Shown piece after piece: positions 9,101 through 16,241 of a DNA stretch of 64,000 nt; positions within the stretch are counted from its first letter, which is position 1; each line of letters begins with the position of its first letter. Under the pieces are notes generated by a model that had not been told where the DNA came from, ran no database searches, and was given only the letters and a program-made list of their open reading frames with translations. The stretch is from the NCBI GenBank assembly GCA_027310825.1, contig DAIDAC010000005.1, positions 1-64,000 on the forward strand, in the 5' to 3' direction. The stretch comes from Candidatus Micrarchaeaceae archaeon. GTDB taxonomy: Archaea > Micrarchaeota > Micrarchaeia > Micrarchaeales > Micrarchaeaceae. Position numbers and translations under genes: made by a program.

Positions 9101-9642
9101 TGGCGCTTGTCGGCAACAGGCTAGGCAAGAATGAAGTATACTCAAAACTTTTGTTTACTCACAGCTCCGGAGTTGATTCGGTTACAGGCGCACCGATGAG
9201 AAGCGTGTACACAAAATTGAAAACTATGCAGGAAAAGATCGACCTTCAGTTCTCGCTGATGGACAGACTGTGCACGATCGACAAGCCGGACACTGCAAGA
9301 AGATTGATAATAAGCCACTTCATCCCAGACCTTATCGGAAACCTCCACTCTTTCTCGAAGCAGACGTTCAGGTGCGTCTCGTGCAATGCAAAATACAGAA
9401 GAGTGCCGCTCATTGGGAAATGCAAGCGGACAAACTGCGGGGGAAAGCTCGTATTGACGATATCAAAAGGTGGCATAGAGAAATATCTCAACATCGCAAC
9501 TACTCTTGCAAACAGATACAACTTGGAGCCCTACATAAAACAGAGGATACAGCTTGTTAGAGAAGAGATAGAAACAGTGTTTGGAGGAGTAGGCGGAGGG
9601 CAGATACCGATAAAGCAGTTCAACCTTTCAAACTTCATGTGA
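6187..9642 (+). CDS. polC: DNA polymerase D large subunit DP2
   Basis: The 1151-residue catalytic subunit of polymerase D, with an RNA-polymerase-like two-barrel active site. The acidic catalytic loop NCDGDED is at residues 894-900. Zinc clusters are visible as CKAC..CPVC (about 680-705) and a C-terminal CVSC...CKRTNC ribbon. No intein interrupts the gene, unlike in several other archaea. The final residues QFNLSNFM fit a PCNA-interacting PIP box. Together with DP1 it forms the replicative polymerase. Two adjacent ATGs (6187, 6190) could both serve as start; the first overlaps the DP1 stop. Confidence 0.97.
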   Translation: MMENPEYFEILSKKFHDANDVATKAREKGFDPEMFVEIKAAPDLASRVEGLIGIEGIAETIRKKSESSKSRSELAFEVVREICTNKKYEMELDKRLTLASRVAMSIHTEGVLVAPTEGLQGIELHKNPDGTDYIAVVYAGPIRGAGGTSAALSVAFADLARRILGVGDYRASKSEVERCIEEMHIYDKRCARLQYLPPEEDMRLILENCPVCVDGISTEDIEVSVHRNIKRLDAQGKEQMITNKIRGGVGLVVCEGIAQKAKSVLKNTKAAGLDWSWLNNIIKVDKAAPSAAQKEEKSAVFLQELVAGRPVLAYPGYPGSFRLRYGRSRLTGIAAKGFSPATMHILDEFIATGTQVKVEKPGKGCIASPVDSIEGPFVKLKSGEALRVNSSEQAKALKGEVAKILSVGDILITYGDFKKTNTPLQPTSYVEEYWYEQLKAAGYNGEIIGVLSFYDAYNLSKTHGVPMHPRYIYDYSDVRAGALGLLAKEVLNGNIGRTGEGIFDVAQIEISVPGEEIRDAVERMCIPHHDNGTTIVIKNDDAQSLIASLGFTKNEVLNLDAKVIEKYDASADPLTSVNEVAPFKIMKRSSRIGARIGRPEKARERLMKPAPHVLFPIGEYGGKERNIYKAYAEDKRRFGSPYVEIEIARYRCKVGKEFVASPFCALHDSRSVLERVCKACGRATLADQCPVCGSKTSGYDTIKVQLGDRVDRAMKSVGVQSLPKVMKGVKGLVSKDKISEPLEKGILRAVNGIYIFKDGTSRFDATDAPMTHFYPREVGVSIEKLKEIGYTHDYLGKPLDKDDQLLELHHQDLVINRRGAEYMLKIAKYVDDLLVKFYKMEPYYKVNSIDELIGHCVITLSPHTSCGVLGRIVGFTTASVGFAHPYTVCARRRNCDGDEDTTMLLLDALINFSKKYLPITVGGTMDAPLIMTVNVNPDEVDDEVHAMEVVEGYGLDFYNKTMNYPTPSEVQVALVGNRLGKNEVYSKLLFTHSSGVDSVTGAPMRSVYTKLKTMQEKIDLQFSLMDRLCTIDKPDTARRLIISHFIPDLIGNLHSFSKQTFRCVSCNAKYRRVPLIGKCKRTNCGGKLVLTISKGGIEKYLNIATTLANRYNLEPYIKQRIQLVREEIETVFGGVGGGQIPIKQFNLSNFM

Positions 9643-9709
9643 CTGTGGATCTTGCGTTATCTTGTAGCGCTCTTTCTATCAAATTTACGGATTTTGGAAA
9701 TAGTTATGC

Positions 9710-11440
9710 TTATCTAGAAAGCTTTTTTATGAGCTTATCCAACGGGAGAGCATTGAGCACTCTGTCCTTAGTGAGCCAGCCTCTGCGTGCAGTTCCAATT
9801 CCATACCTAATGTTGAAAAAGTCCTGTGTCCTATGCGCATCGGTATCTATTGCAAATAATATTTTGTACTTTGAAACGAGCATTATGTTTGTATCATTGA
9901 TATCCATTCTGTCAGTCGCATTTACTTCCAACGCAACATTGTTGCGTTCTGCAGCCTCTGCAACTTTTTCCAGATCGACTTGGTACGCCTGTCGCTCATT
10001 AACTTTTCTTCCTGTTGGGTGTGCCAGCACATGAATGAGGCCGGTGTCCAGCGCCTTTATTATCCGGTCAGTCATCTCCTTCTTCGGCATTGTTGTGTTC
10101 ATGTGGACTGCTCCTACTGCGCAATCCATCTGCTTCAAAGTAGAGTCTTTTAGGTCTAGTGCGCCGTTCTTCAGAATGTCGACCTCTGCGCCCTTGAGAA
10201 CTCTGAACTTTCCTTTCAGCGTTTCGTTGAGCTTGTCGACTTTTTTGAATATCTGCTCGAACTCCTTGTCGCTCTTTCCGTTTGCAATCGGAAGATTTGG
10301 CGTGTGGTCAGTGTTGGCGATGTATTCATAACCAAGTTTCATTGCAGCCTCTGCCATTTCTTCCAGAGTGTTTGCACCGTCGCTCTGCTTTGTGTGGGAA
10401 TGAAGATCTCCCTTTATGTCGTTTACGTCGACAAGTTTTGGGATCTTGTGCTCCTGCGCAAGCTTCACTTCTCCGCGAGCCTCTCTCATCTCTGGCGGCA
10501 TCCACTGCATCCCCAACGCTTCGTAAATGCTTTCCTCTTCAGAGCCTCCGACGTTCTTCCCTTTTTTGTTGAACAGGCCGTATTCGTTGAGTTTGTATCC
10601 CTTTCCTACAGCAATTGTTCGTACCTGTATGTTGTGGTCTTTGCTTCCGGTGAAGTATTGAACCGATGCACCGAAACTCTCCGGCTCTAGAACACGGATG
10701 TCGCAGTTGAGCCCTATATTTAGCCGGACCGCAGATCTTGTCGGACCTTTCGCGATGATGGCTTCTACGTTGCTCATCTTTGTGAAGAAATCCATTACCT
10801 TTTCAGGTTTGTTCGATATTACAAGGATGTCGAGGTCGCCTACTGTTTCTCTCATTCTGCGTGCAGAGCCCGCCAGCATAGCTTTTTCAACAAGTCCGCT
10901 TTCATTAAGTTTTTTTATCATCTCGTCTGCAGTTGGCAGCGCGTCTTGGATTCGCATTCTTCCGCCTCCAGAAGCCATGAAACCAAGCCCTGTCTTTATC
11001 AGCTCCTCGCTTTTCTCTCCGAATCCCTCTAGCTTTGCAATCTTGTGCTGCTCTATCGCTTTTTTGAGGTCGTCTATGTTCTTGATCTTCAGTTCTTGAT
11101 ACAGCCTAAGCGCCTTCTTTGCACCAAGCCCTTGTATTGCAGTTAGAGAAGCGATGTCGAACGGATATTTCTTCTTCAGCATCTCGTATTTCTTCGATTT
11201 TCCTGTCTTGAGGTACTCTTCGATGAGAGCTGCGATGCTTTTCCCGACGCCCGGAAGCTCCATCAGCGCCTCTACTCCGCCTTTTTGATAAACTTCCTCG
11301 ATCGGCTCCTGCAATGTGCCCACAGTGAGCGCAGCCTTCTGGTAAGCCCGCACCTCAAACCTTGCAGTTGCAAAATCCTCTAGGCTTAGCATCGTCGCAA
11401 TTTCGTTGATGATGTCAGCTATTTCCTTGTTCTTCATCAA
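9710..11440 (-). CDS. polX: Family X DNA polymerase with PHP domain
   Basis: A 576-residue bacterial/archaeal-type PolX used in gap-filling repair. The N-terminal helix-hairpin-helix region contains LPGVGKSIA and IQGLGAKKA. The nucleotidyltransferase centre is AGSARRMRETVGDLDIL, with a third acidic residue in NCDIRVL. The C-terminal PHP domain starts at DLHSHTKQSDG and continues with NTDHTPN, EVDIL and LAHPTG, giving the metal site for 3'-5' exonuclease and AP-endonuclease activity in this family. It is convergent with DP2 (67-nt gap) and lies 37 nt downstream of a co-oriented unknown gene. Confidence 0.95.
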   Translation of the reverse strand: MMKNKEIADIINEIATMLSLEDFATARFEVRAYQKAALTVGTLQEPIEEVYQKGGVEALMELPGVGKSIAALIEEYLKTGKSKKYEMLKKKYPFDIASLTAIQGLGAKKALRLYQELKIKNIDDLKKAIEQHKIAKLEGFGEKSEELIKTGLGFMASGGGRMRIQDALPTADEMIKKLNESGLVEKAMLAGSARRMRETVGDLDILVISNKPEKVMDFFTKMSNVEAIIAKGPTRSAVRLNIGLNCDIRVLEPESFGASVQYFTGSKDHNIQVRTIAVGKGYKLNEYGLFNKKGKNVGGSEEESIYEALGMQWMPPEMREARGEVKLAQEHKIPKLVDVNDIKGDLHSHTKQSDGANTLEEMAEAAMKLGYEYIANTDHTPNLPIANGKSDKEFEQIFKKVDKLNETLKGKFRVLKGAEVDILKNGALDLKDSTLKQMDCAVGAVHMNTTMPKKEMTDRIIKALDTGLIHVLAHPTGRKVNERQAYQVDLEKVAEAAERNNVALEVNATDRMDINDTNIMLVSKYKILFAIDTDAHRTQDFFNIRYGIGTARRGWLTKDRVLNALPLDKLIKKLSR

Positions 11441-11477
11441 TAAAAGAGCGAAGTATAAGAATAAATTCTTGTGTGTA

Positions 11478-11852
11478 TCAATCGTCGTTTCTCCTTAGTG
11501 CGTCGGGAGGCTGTGGGGTAGGGGCAGGCAGACATTTAGGGTCGTACAGAACAAACCAGACGGAAAGCTCCCCATAGGCTTTGCGTTCAGAGTCGGAAAG
11601 CTTGAGCCCCGGCATATCTTCGATGAATTTGTATTCAATTTTGCCTGCGTATTTCCTTACCTGCAGTGCAGTCGTAACCTGGTATGGAGCGCCGAATCCC
11701 ATGTCCCTATGCAATGTGTCTGAAAAAATCCTGAACTCGGGCGCTGCTATCCTGCCGTCAGGAAGCTCGATTGATTGTGGCTTGCTCTTCGCAATACTGG
11801 CGTAGGCTCCGGACACGCCTGCATCCACCATGTGCTTCGCTGATGCCAACAT
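11478..11852 (-). CDS. Hypothetical protein upstream of polX
   Basis: Not recognised. A 124-residue soluble protein with a mixed helix/strand pattern, a single cysteine near the C-terminus and a short proline-rich tail (PAPTPQPP). No signal peptide or membrane segment. It lies 37 nt upstream of polX on the same strand and may share its transcript. That is the only hint of function. ATG at 11852 is the first available start. Confidence 0.6.
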   Translation of the reverse strand: MLASAKHMVDAGVSGAYASIAKSKPQSIELPDGRIAAPEFRIFSDTLHRDMGFGAPYQVTTALQVRKYAGKIEYKFIEDMPGLKLSDSERKAYGELSVWFVLYDPKCLPAPTPQPPDALRRNDD

Positions 11853-11929
11853 TTTGGTCCCTAAACTGAAGAGTTAATAACGTTGAGGGTTCTTAAAGAT
11901 TATGTACAGGGTTAAAGGTGGTGCCTATC

Positions 11930-12508
11930 GTGGATGAAAAGGCACTCGAGAGGGAGCTTAGGCTGAACCAGATTTACCTGGCCATAATCTCGAGATACAA
12001 GGATTACATAGAAGAGAAGGAACACATCTCGGTAGCAGAGCTTCCGTCGCTTGTGACTCCGAAGAACGAACTTGTAATGAAGAAAGCTGACGAGATAAAG
12101 AGCTCGTTCGGGATCTTCAGCTTCAAGAGCAACTTCTACGAAGCGAGCGTCGACTCCTTTTATTATGTGAAGAACAACGTAGAGGACGTGGCACTTCCTT
12201 TGGAGTTCTGGCTGGCGCCTGCTGACACGATAAAGTATGGAATAGGTGATGTACTCGACAAAAACATACTCCTATGCAGCATACTCATCGCGCTCGGAAA
12301 CCCGGCATCTAAGGTCCTCGTGTCGGTGAACGACGGGAACAGGAAGGTTCTCACATATTACGAGCTTGACGGAAAGGCTTACGCTCTAGACTTTGCAAAC
12401 GGATTCAAGAAATTCGAGAGCAAGGAGCTTCTTCTCAAGTCGCTTGGCATGACAGACGACACCATAGCATACGAGTTCAACGACAGCCTCTATGTAGACA
12501 TCAGCTAA
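11930..12508 (+). CDS. Transglutaminase-like fold protein, probably catalytically dead
   Basis: A 192-residue protein whose middle aligns by eye with the transglutaminase core: GDVLDKNILLCSILIALGNPA corresponds to the family's GxCxDxAxLLxALLRxxGIPA, LTYYELDGK to HAWVEVxxxG, and ALDFANG to the Asp segment. At the catalytic positions the Cys is Val108 and the His is Thr143; only Asp154 remains. It therefore looks like a non-enzymatic relative, perhaps a binding protein. Start choice: AAAGGTG at 11914-11920 lies 9 nt before GTG 11930; GTGs at 11918 and 11921 overlap the site itself. The fold assignment is inference. Confidence 0.6.
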   Translation: MDEKALERELRLNQIYLAIISRYKDYIEEKEHISVAELPSLVTPKNELVMKKADEIKSSFGIFSFKSNFYEASVDSFYYVKNNVEDVALPLEFWLAPADTIKYGIGDVLDKNILLCSILIALGNPASKVLVSVNDGNRKVLTYYELDGKAYALDFANGFKKFESKELLLKSLGMTDDTIAYEFNDSLYVDIS

Positions 12509-12511
12509 GAG

Positions 12512-12637
12512 TCAGCGTCGTCTCGTCGGCGATTTGAAGATTTTCCTGTGGAATTTCTTCAGCTTCTTGCGCTTTATCTTCTTCCTGTACACCTTTCCTA
12601 GTTTTCTGTTGTGCCGTGAAACGGTTTTCTGTACCAA
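12512..12637 (-). CDS. Small highly basic protein (41 aa, TTG start)
   Basis: A 41-codon reading frame too short for ordinary gene calling. About half of its residues are Lys or Arg (for example KVYRKKIKRKKLKK), and it ends SPTRRR. The TTG start at 12637 has an AGGTGA ribosome binding site 4 nt upstream (12642-12647), and the stop TGA is at 12512-12514, just past the convergent gene. The composition suggests an RNA-binding or ribosome-associated peptide like the tiny archaeal ribosomal proteins (L39e, L41e), but it matches none that I can recall. Confidence 0.5.
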   Translation of the reverse strand: MVQKTVSRHNRKLGKVYRKKIKRKKLKKFHRKIFKSPTRRR

Positions 12638-12679
12638 ATGCTCACCTTATGATTATGTAGAGGATTAGACGGAAAGGTA

Positions 12680-13204
12680 TTAATCAGTAATGGTTATGAT
12701 CGATGGACGTGTGTGCGAAGACGACTTTGCGAAAACCAGCTCTAGAACCCCATTGTGGAACTTTGCGCTCTTTGCGTTGGGATTGACCGTTCCGGAAAGC
12801 TTTACCTTTTTGTTGTAGTTGTGGCCATGATCCCTTGCTTCGAGAGTTATCTCGCCAGGATATGCAGTTATCCTTATGGCGCGTTTCTCCACACCAGGAA
12901 GCTCTGCAATTATCGTGACGTCCTTATCTTTGTCTAGAATGTCGACGAGCGGCTCTCTATCGTCTCCGTATTTGACTTTTGGCTCAGCCGGACGCACATT
13001 GCCGAAGCTTGTTATCTGCGGCATGCCGTCTTTTGCCACTCTCACGTTGAAACCATAGATAAGCGGGTCGCTGACTGCTTTGATATCTGAGAATTCGGAA
13101 AAATCTTTGGCTACGTCTTCAAGGAAACGCGCGATCAGTTTGTTGATTTCTGGCGGGCTATCAAATTTTATCGGTTCGCTGCCAGATCGCCTTTTTCTGG
13201 GCAT
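12680..13204 (-). CDS. Hsp20/alpha-crystallin-type small heat shock protein
   Basis: A 174-residue protein with a ~85-residue helical, charged N-terminal part and a C-terminal alpha-crystallin domain: PLVDILDKDKDVTIIAELPG, ITLEARDHG and GVLELVFAK are the typical beta strands, with the ELPGV motif intact. The family prevents aggregation of unfolded proteins in the cytoplasm. The usual C-terminal IxI oligomerisation motif is represented by IITI at the end. It stands in its own unit, 42 nt upstream of and co-oriented with the 41-residue basic gene. Confidence 0.85.
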   Translation of the reverse strand: MPRKRRSGSEPIKFDSPPEINKLIARFLEDVAKDFSEFSDIKAVSDPLIYGFNVRVAKDGMPQITSFGNVRPAEPKVKYGDDREPLVDILDKDKDVTIIAELPGVEKRAIRITAYPGEITLEARDHGHNYNKKVKLSGTVNPNAKSAKFHNGVLELVFAKSSSHTRPSIITITD

Positions 13205-13245
13205 ACCTCATCCACTTTACTTTGGTAACATAAGAATATAAAGAC

Positions 13246-13746
13246 CTACTGCAACTCGAGCACTAGTCGTAGATCTTTGTCGGCGCCAGGAACAATATCA
13301 TAGTTATCTATTTCATTCGGTTTTATCCACTTGAACTCTGTGTGCTCATAGTCGATCTTGACGTCTGGTTTGCGTTTCAGTTTCACAAGAACAGGAGCGA
13401 CGAGCCATGTCATGTCGAGGGTTTTATCTTATTCTTCGTGGGCATCAGCCAGTTTTATCGACCCTATGTTATCTTCGTGCACATCAATCTCTTCGCTGAG
13501 CTCTTCAAGCACTTTCTCCTTTATCGGATGCATCTCGTCAAGATATCCGGCAACAGTATTCCACTTGCCTTGGTATGTTCGGACCTTGCCGCTTCTTTTC
13601 AGAAGTAGTATCTTTCCGTCGTACATTATGAAAATAAGTACCACTGGTGCATATTTTGTTCCAGAATAGTTGATGCGGCCGTCTTCAAACTTCGGCAGCG
13701 TCCTTTCGAACTCTTTTATCTTTTCAAGAACGTCTTTTTCTTTCAC
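13246..13746 (-). pseudogene. Nudix-like gene interrupted by an in-frame TAA
   Basis: The frame runs as one Nudix-like protein of about 165 residues except for a single TAA at 13429-13431. Before it: KYAPVVLIFIMYDGKILLLKR, GKWNTVAGYLDE and EELSEEIDV. Immediately after it, in the same frame: MTWLVAPVLVKLKRK and FKWIKPNEIDNYDIVPG, the usual last strands of a Nudix fold, ending at TAG 13246. A start at GTG 13746 overlaps the FEN1 stop (GTGA). The Nudix box is also degenerate (the Glu and Arg of G-x5-E-x7-RE are His and Glu). It could be a decaying gene, a sequencing error (GAA to TAA) or a readthrough product. Confidence 0.75.
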
Positions 13747-14795
13747 TTGAACCACTGACCAATGCTCTTCTGTTTTCCTTCTCCGCGCATTTCCGTGAGT
13801 TTGTCGGAGAATTTCTCTATTCTTTCTCTGCTGAAGTCGTGCTGATCGCACATGAACTTGATCATTTCGTCTTTATTCGGGAATGCCTCGAGCATTACAG
13901 AGAGATCGCCTTCGCTGATCTCTTTCGCCTCTGGCTTCAGGAACAGATCTTCCACCTCTGAAATGTCTAGCTCGAACTCTGTGTTGTACTTTTCCTTTAC
14001 GTATCGTTTTATGTCGCCGATTGTCTTTGCCTCCTTCGTGATTTTGAGCGCCGTCTTTGGACCGACCTTCGGTATTCCCTCGTTGAAGTCTGTACCCAGG
14101 AGTATGCCGAGCCAAATGAGCTGCTTCTGGTTTATTCCCAGTTCTTTCAAAGTGTCGTCGAGGCTCATCAGCTCTGGCTCGATGTTGATGTAGACATTCT
14201 TGCTCGGAAGTTTCCTCCGGCCGCTTAGTGTCATGTTCCTTACAACTTTTGGTGCACCAAACAGCATGGTGTCGTAGTCTTGGCTCGCCACTGCGTAAGC
14301 AAGCCCGTTTTTGCACATGTATGATGCCTGTCCTTCTCCTTCGCTCGGAGCCATTATGCAAGGTATGCCCATATGCTGGAGAAGCTTCTTCCCGCTCTCG
14401 ACAATTTCCTTCGTGATTCGCGTGCTCCCCTGTGCCCTGATCTTCGCCTCTTCCAGGTTGCCCTCCTTCTTTGCTTCTTCCCAAGCCTGTTTCTGCTCCT
14501 CTCTATGTCTTATCCTGGCATTGATCGTTCGCTGCTTAAGTGTAGATGGAATCCCATCAAACACATAAACTGGCTTTACACCGTAACCTATGAGTTCGAT
14601 ATTTCTGTAGAAAAGCCCGGAAAGATGGCTTGTCACATTGCCATGACTGTCCATAAGCGGAGTGCCATCGGGGCCTCTTATTATCGACAGGAATTGGTAG
14701 AATACGTTGTACGCGTCAATCGCGACTACTCTGTTGCGGAGTTCTTCTAGGGAGAGCTTCCTCTTTGAGACCAGCTTCCCCAGATCGACTGCCAC
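13743..14795 (-). CDS. fen: Flap endonuclease FEN1
   Basis: A 350-residue structure-specific nuclease that removes 5' flaps during Okazaki fragment maturation and repair. The N-terminal nuclease motif has VVAIDAYN (Asp27), the internal block has APSEGEGQA and ASQDYDTM, and LLGTDFNEGIPKVGPKTAL is the metal site plus helix-hairpin-helix. The extreme C-terminus, QKSIGQWF, is a PCNA-interacting PIP box. GTG start at 14795, with GGAGG about 9 nt upstream inside the end of MBF1, so the two genes are coupled. Confidence 0.96.
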   Translation of the reverse strand: MAVDLGKLVSKRKLSLEELRNRVVAIDAYNVFYQFLSIIRGPDGTPLMDSHGNVTSHLSGLFYRNIELIGYGVKPVYVFDGIPSTLKQRTINARIRHREEQKQAWEEAKKEGNLEEAKIRAQGSTRITKEIVESGKKLLQHMGIPCIMAPSEGEGQASYMCKNGLAYAVASQDYDTMLFGAPKVVRNMTLSGRRKLPSKNVYINIEPELMSLDDTLKELGINQKQLIWLGILLGTDFNEGIPKVGPKTALKITKEAKTIGDIKRYVKEKYNTEFELDISEVEDLFLKPEAKEISEGDLSVMLEAFPNKDEMIKFMCDQHDFSRERIEKFSDKLTEMRGEGKQKSIGQWFK

Positions 14796-14801
14796 GCCAC
14801 A

Positions 14802-15254
14802 TCAACCTCCTATGAAGTCGCCGATTGTTGCTCCTTTTGATTGGCCTTTCGATGAAGCCACAGCCTTCGCCTCTTCGACGTCCTGGGTCAGCTTTATGCT
14901 CAATGCGCGCTCGAGCTTCTTTGTAAGTTCAAGAGTTGGCCTTGTCTCCTCTTCTTCCACTCTGACAAGATAGTGCTCTTTCTCACTAAGCATCTCTGCG
15001 AGCACTTTTATCGGAAGCTTCATTCGTTCTCTCGCTGCTCTTATTTTTACGCCGTATCCCTCGACAAGCTCGCGGTCTTCATCACTCTTTGGTTTTATGT
15101 AGTTAGGGTTTCTGTTTACCAACGGCTTCTCGATTTCAGTCCTTATGACCTTCTTTCCCTTTGCACACTTCGCGCATGCCCTTATCTCGACATTCTCAAC
15201 ATCAAGAACGTAGATATCCTTTGTTTGTCGCCCGCATAATTCGCATTCCTCCAT
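14802..15254 (-). CDS. MBF1-family zinc ribbon and HTH protein
   Basis: The archaeal multiprotein bridging factor 1 homologue, 150 residues. The N-terminus is a zinc ribbon with CELCGRQ and CAKCAKG. The C-terminal half is a Cro/C1-type HTH: GVKIRAARERMKLPIKVLAEML followed by EHYLVRVEEEETRPTLE. Known MBF1 proteins act in transcription and on the ribosome; the precise archaeal role is debated. It leads an operon with FEN1, 6 nt downstream. Confidence 0.92.
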   Translation of the reverse strand: MEECELCGRQTKDIYVLDVENVEIRACAKCAKGKKVIRTEIEKPLVNRNPNYIKPKSDEDRELVEGYGVKIRAARERMKLPIKVLAEMLSEKEHYLVRVEEEETRPTLELTKKLERALSIKLTQDVEEAKAVASSKGQSKGATIGDFIGG

Positions 15255-15306
15255 TTAACCACCAAAGGTTTAGCGTAGTCTAAACTTATAATACTTTTGT
15301 GGCGCA

Positions 15307-16170
15307 TTAGGCAATTGCCATTATTGCCGCTCCGCCAACTGCGATTAGTATGCCGATTGCCTGATTTCTTGTCAATCTCTCTCCGAGTCCCAAGTGGGAA
15401 AACGCCACCACTATCAGCGGGCTCATCGCAAAGATTATGCTGCCCTGAGCGAGCGCTGCGATGAGGACGAGATTGCTGTAGAGTACGTTGCCAATTCCAT
15501 CAGCGATGCCTGCAATGCTGCCTCCGAGCACCCTGTGCGGCGCCATTGTCCTGAAGTTTCTCTTTCTCGGCGCTTTGCTCCCGTAGAACATTTTGTAGAA
15601 AAGAATGAACACTGCGAATGATGTGATCCTTGCAACCATCAGCGGAACCGCAGAGTTGCCGGCGCTCAATATCGCCAGCGAAAGGAGTATCCAGTAGAAA
15701 GCCCAGATCGCCTGGCCCATGAATGCAGGTATCAGCTTTAAGTTGAATTTTATACCTCCGGCCTTCGATGCGACAAGAGACGCGCCGATTACTATCATTA
15801 TTCCTCCGGCTATGTCGGCGGTGGTGAGCAGCTCTCCGAGAATCAACACGCTGAAAAGCAAGATAAGCACGGGCTGAATCGGCTGTGCGCCTATCGCATT
15901 CGAAACCTGCTCCGTCTCAAGAGCCTTGTAGAATAGAAGCCCTGCGATCGCCCATGCTGCTCCTGCAAGCAGAGCCAGCCCCAGCTCCCAGAGTGTTATT
16001 ACTGCTGGTGCGTAGACCGCGTAAGCCATTATTGGAATTAGGCCGAATCCGGCGATAAGAAGCCCGGTCTTTATGCTGCCGACAATTTCTGATACGTATC
16101 TGTTGAGAGTTGTCGAAAACGACCACAATATTATCGCTGCCAGGGCAACCTCTACGCCGAAACTCACCAT
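15307..16170 (-). CDS. EamA/DMT-family transporter
   Basis: A 287-residue membrane protein with about ten hydrophobic helices in two similar halves, the hallmark of EamA-type drug/metabolite exporters. Family-like motifs include LALLAGAAWAIAGLLFYKALE, QPVLILLFSVLILGE near the end of half one, and the matching SPLIVVAFSHLGLGERL in half two. Substrate unknown. The start at ATG 16170 is chosen because GGTGA lies 4 nt upstream; an extension to 16209 would add a region overlapping the divergent promoter. It is divergent from the site-2 protease gene. Confidence 0.88.
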   Translation of the reverse strand: MVSFGVEVALAAIILWSFSTTLNRYVSEIVGSIKTGLLIAGFGLIPIMAYAVYAPAVITLWELGLALLAGAAWAIAGLLFYKALETEQVSNAIGAQPIQPVLILLFSVLILGELLTTADIAGGIMIVIGASLVASKAGGIKFNLKLIPAFMGQAIWAFYWILLSLAILSAGNSAVPLMVARITSFAVFILFYKMFYGSKAPRKRNFRTMAPHRVLGGSIAGIADGIGNVLYSNLVLIAALAQGSIIFAMSPLIVVAFSHLGLGERLTRNQAIGILIAVGGAAIMAIA

Positions 16171-16241
16171 AACTTCACCAGCCGCAAACCAAAATGTTAG
16201 GCAGTGCATTTATAGCTTCCCTTTCAAAATAAATCGAGCGT

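Noticed and set aside
6187-9642. Intein in DP2
   Set aside because: The protein is normal length, with continuous conserved sequence across the NCDGDED centre where inteins often insert.
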